A stretch of DNA of 8,648 nucleotides from Eubacteriales bacterium (GTDB lineage: Bacteria; Bacillota_A; Clostridia; Christensenellales; Aristaeellaceae). The stretch covers positions 1 through 8,648 of the forward strand of contig JAUMYC010000105.1 in assembly GCA_030528845.1 (NCBI GenBank), given 5' to 3'. This document shows positions 7,250 through 8,648 of this stretch, in pieces. A program made the translations under genes and the position numbers. How positions within the stretch are numbered: the first letter of the stretch is position 1; each line of letters opens with the position of its first letter. Below the pieces are notes generated by a model, which saw only the letters and a list, made by a program, of their open reading frames with translations, searched no databases and was not told where the DNA came from.

Positions 7250-8310
7250 GCCGTTTTTTCAGCGAAAAATACGCAAAGCTCGTGCCCTACACGCCGGGCG
7301 AGCAGCCGCGCGAGCGCAAATACATCAAGCTCAACACCAACGAATCACCCTTCCCACCCTCGCCGCAGGCTGTACGGCGCGCAGCGGAGGAGGCCGAACG
7401 CCTGCAGCTCTATTCCGACCCGACCTGCGCGGACCTCGTGCAGGCGGCCTGCGCGGAGCTGGGAGTGCGCCCGGACGAGATCCTCTTTACAAACGGCTCG
7501 GACGAGATCCTGAACTTCGCGTTCATGGCCTTTGCGGACGCGGGCAGGCCTGCGTATTTTGCAGACGTCACCTACGGGTTTTATCCCGTCTTTGCGGATC
7601 TGAACGGCGTGCCGTATGAAGAGATACCGCTTTGTGAGGATTTTTCCATTCGGCCGGAGGATTATTTCGGCAAAAAGGGGCTGGTCGTGATCGCCAACCC
7701 CAACGCGCCCACGGGCCTTTTGCTGCCTTTGGAGCAGATCGAGCGGATCGCAGCGGCAAACCCAGAAAGCGTGGTCTTGGTGGACGAGGCGTACATCGAC
7801 TTCGGCGGGCAGAGCGCATTGCCGCTCATCCGCCGCTATGACAACCTGCTCGTCGTGCAGACGTTCTCCAAATCGCGCTCCATGGCGGGCGCGCGGCTGG
7901 GCTTCGGCGCGGGAAATCCGGCGTTGATCCGCGATCTGAACACGATCAAATATTCCGTGAACCCATATAACGTAAACCGCATGACCATGGCCGCGGGCGT
8001 GGGCGCGCTGGAGGACGAGGCCTATTTCCGCGCCTGCTGCGCCGAGATCATTGAAAACCGCGCATGGACGCTGGAAAAGCTGCGCGCGCTGGGCTTTGAG
8101 GCGATCGACTCCATGGCCAACTTCGTCTTTGCGCGGCACGGCGCAGTGCCCGGAGCAGAGATATACGCGCGCCTGCGCGAAAAAGGCGTGCTCGTGCGGC
8201 ATTTTGATAAGCCGAGGCTGCGCGATTACAACCGCATCACCATCGGAAGCGCCGAGCAGATGCAGGCGCTGATCGGGGCGATGGAAGAAATATTGGGTGA
8301 GACAAGATGA
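7246..8310 (+). CDS. hisC: Histidinol-phosphate aminotransferase (HisC)
   Basis: HisC is a PLP-dependent class I/II aminotransferase that converts imidazole acetol phosphate and glutamate to histidinol phosphate and 2-oxoglutarate. The 354-residue product shows the substrate-binding [13 protein letters not shown] near the N-terminus (28-40), the cofactor-site NPNAPTG (151-157), VDEAYIDF with Asp180 (179-186), the Schiff-base Lys209 in [16 protein letters not shown], and the late NRITIG with Arg330 for the substrate carboxylate. It starts with GTG at 7246, overlapping the hisD stop by four bases (GTGA). A strong GGAGGAGG (7231-7238) lies seven bases upstream, which decides this start. A role in aromatic amino acid transamination is possible in this family, but the location inside the his operon supports HisC. 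Confidence 0.96.
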   Translation: MSRFFSEKYAKLVPYTPGEQPRERKYIKLNTNESPFPPSPQAVRRAAEEAERLQLYSDPTCADLVQAACAELGVRPDEILFTNGSDEILNFAFMAFADAGRPAYFADVTYGFYPVFADLNGVPYEEIPLCEDFSIRPEDYFGKKGLVVIANPNAPTGLLLPLEQIERIAAANPESVVLVDEAYIDFGGQSALPLIRRYDNLLVVQTFSKSRSMAGARLGFGAGNPALIRDLNTIKYSVNPYNVNRMTMAAGVGALEDEAYFRACCAEIIENRAWTLEKLRALGFEAIDSMANFVFARHGAVPGAEIYARLREKGVLVRHFDKPRLRDYNRITIGSAEQMQALIGAMEEILGETR

Positions 8311-8648
8311 GAAAACAAGAGATCATTCGAAAAACGGCGGAGACGGACATTCGCCTTGCGTTGGATCTGGACGGGCGCGGGGAGAGCAGCATCGACACGG
8401 GCTGCGGCTTTCTGGATCATATGCTCACGCTCTTTGCGCGGCACGGCCGGTTTGACCTGCACGTGACCTGCAAGGGGGACACCTTTGTGGACGACCATCA
8501 TACCGTGGAGGATATCGGCATCGCGCTGGGGCAGGCGTTCAAGGCTGCGCTGGGCGAAAAGCGGGGCATAGAGCGCTACGGCTCAATGCTGCTGCCCATG
8601 GACGAAGCGCTCATTCTGGCGGCGGCAGACCTCTCCGGGCGCGCCTGC
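8307..8648 (+). CDS. hisB: Imidazoleglycerol-phosphate dehydratase (HisB), 3' end cut by window
   Basis: The first 114 codons of HisB are present, against about 195 for the monofunctional enzyme, and the frame is open to the window edge. HisB dehydrates imidazole glycerol phosphate to imidazole acetol phosphate, the HisC substrate, using two manganese ions. The first-half signatures are clear: [14 protein letters not shown] (34-47, with His38) and [16 protein letters not shown] (62-77), which supplies metal-binding His and Glu residues. The second half of the internally duplicated fold lies outside the window. No phosphatase domain is fused at the N-terminus, unlike the E. coli bifunctional protein, so histidinol-phosphate phosphatase must be encoded elsewhere. 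The start overlaps the hisC stop (ATGA). The upstream ribosome binding site is weak, so translation probably relies on coupling to hisC. Confidence 0.96.
   Translation, partial: MRKQEIIRKTAETDIRLALDLDGRGESSIDTGCGFLDHMLTLFARHGRFDLHVTCKGDTFVDDHHTVEDIGIALGQAFKAALGEKRGIERYGSMLLPMDEALILAAADLSGRAC

Overview
The window looks like chromosomal DNA from a GC-rich member of the Firmicutes, probably class Clostridia and plausibly a gut anaerobe. The reasons are strong GGAGG-type ribosome binding sites, a classical stem plus T-run terminator, a split ATP phosphoribosyltransferase (regulatory HisZ plus short HisG), tightly overlapping genes in the order hisZ-hisG-hisD-hisC-hisB, and a murK-like kinase next to murQ. 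All genes lie on the + strand. No mobile element, CRISPR array, tRNA or rRNA is visible.

Region 1 (1-185) is non-coding. It holds two tandem copies, with a 75-base period, of an unusual element: a near-perfect palindrome, a second imperfect hairpin and an extended -10 promoter motif. The first copy is cut by the window edge. The downstream copy is placed to transcribe the next genes.

Region 2 (186-4063) is a three-gene sugar and amino-sugar operon: a BadF/BcrA-type GlcNAc/MurNAc kinase (murK-like), MurNAc-6-phosphate etherase (murQ) and an intracellular GH42 beta-galactosidase. A plausible scheme is that the kinase phosphorylates imported MurNAc and GlcNAc, MurQ turns MurNAc-6-P into GlcNAc-6-P plus lactate, and the GH42 enzyme releases galactose, possibly from galactosyl-GlcNAc units whose GlcNAc would feed the same kinase. 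A good intrinsic terminator (4091-4136) closes the operon.

Region 3 (4137-8648) is a histidine biosynthesis operon. It starts from a clear promoter with a consensus -35 and an extended -10 (4159-4187), then runs hisZ, hisG, hisD, hisC and hisB. Every junction is a stop/start overlap, which suggests translational coupling. HisZ and HisG catalyse and regulate step 1, HisB (dehydratase) step 6, HisC step 7 and HisD the last two oxidations. hisB runs off the right edge, and the other his genes are not in view.

The coding content is mostly ordinary metabolism. I did not find a convincing new multi-gene system. The points most worth a second look are the tandem hairpin-promoter repeat, the degenerate second sugar-phosphate motif in MurQ, and the pairing of GH42 with murK-murQ.
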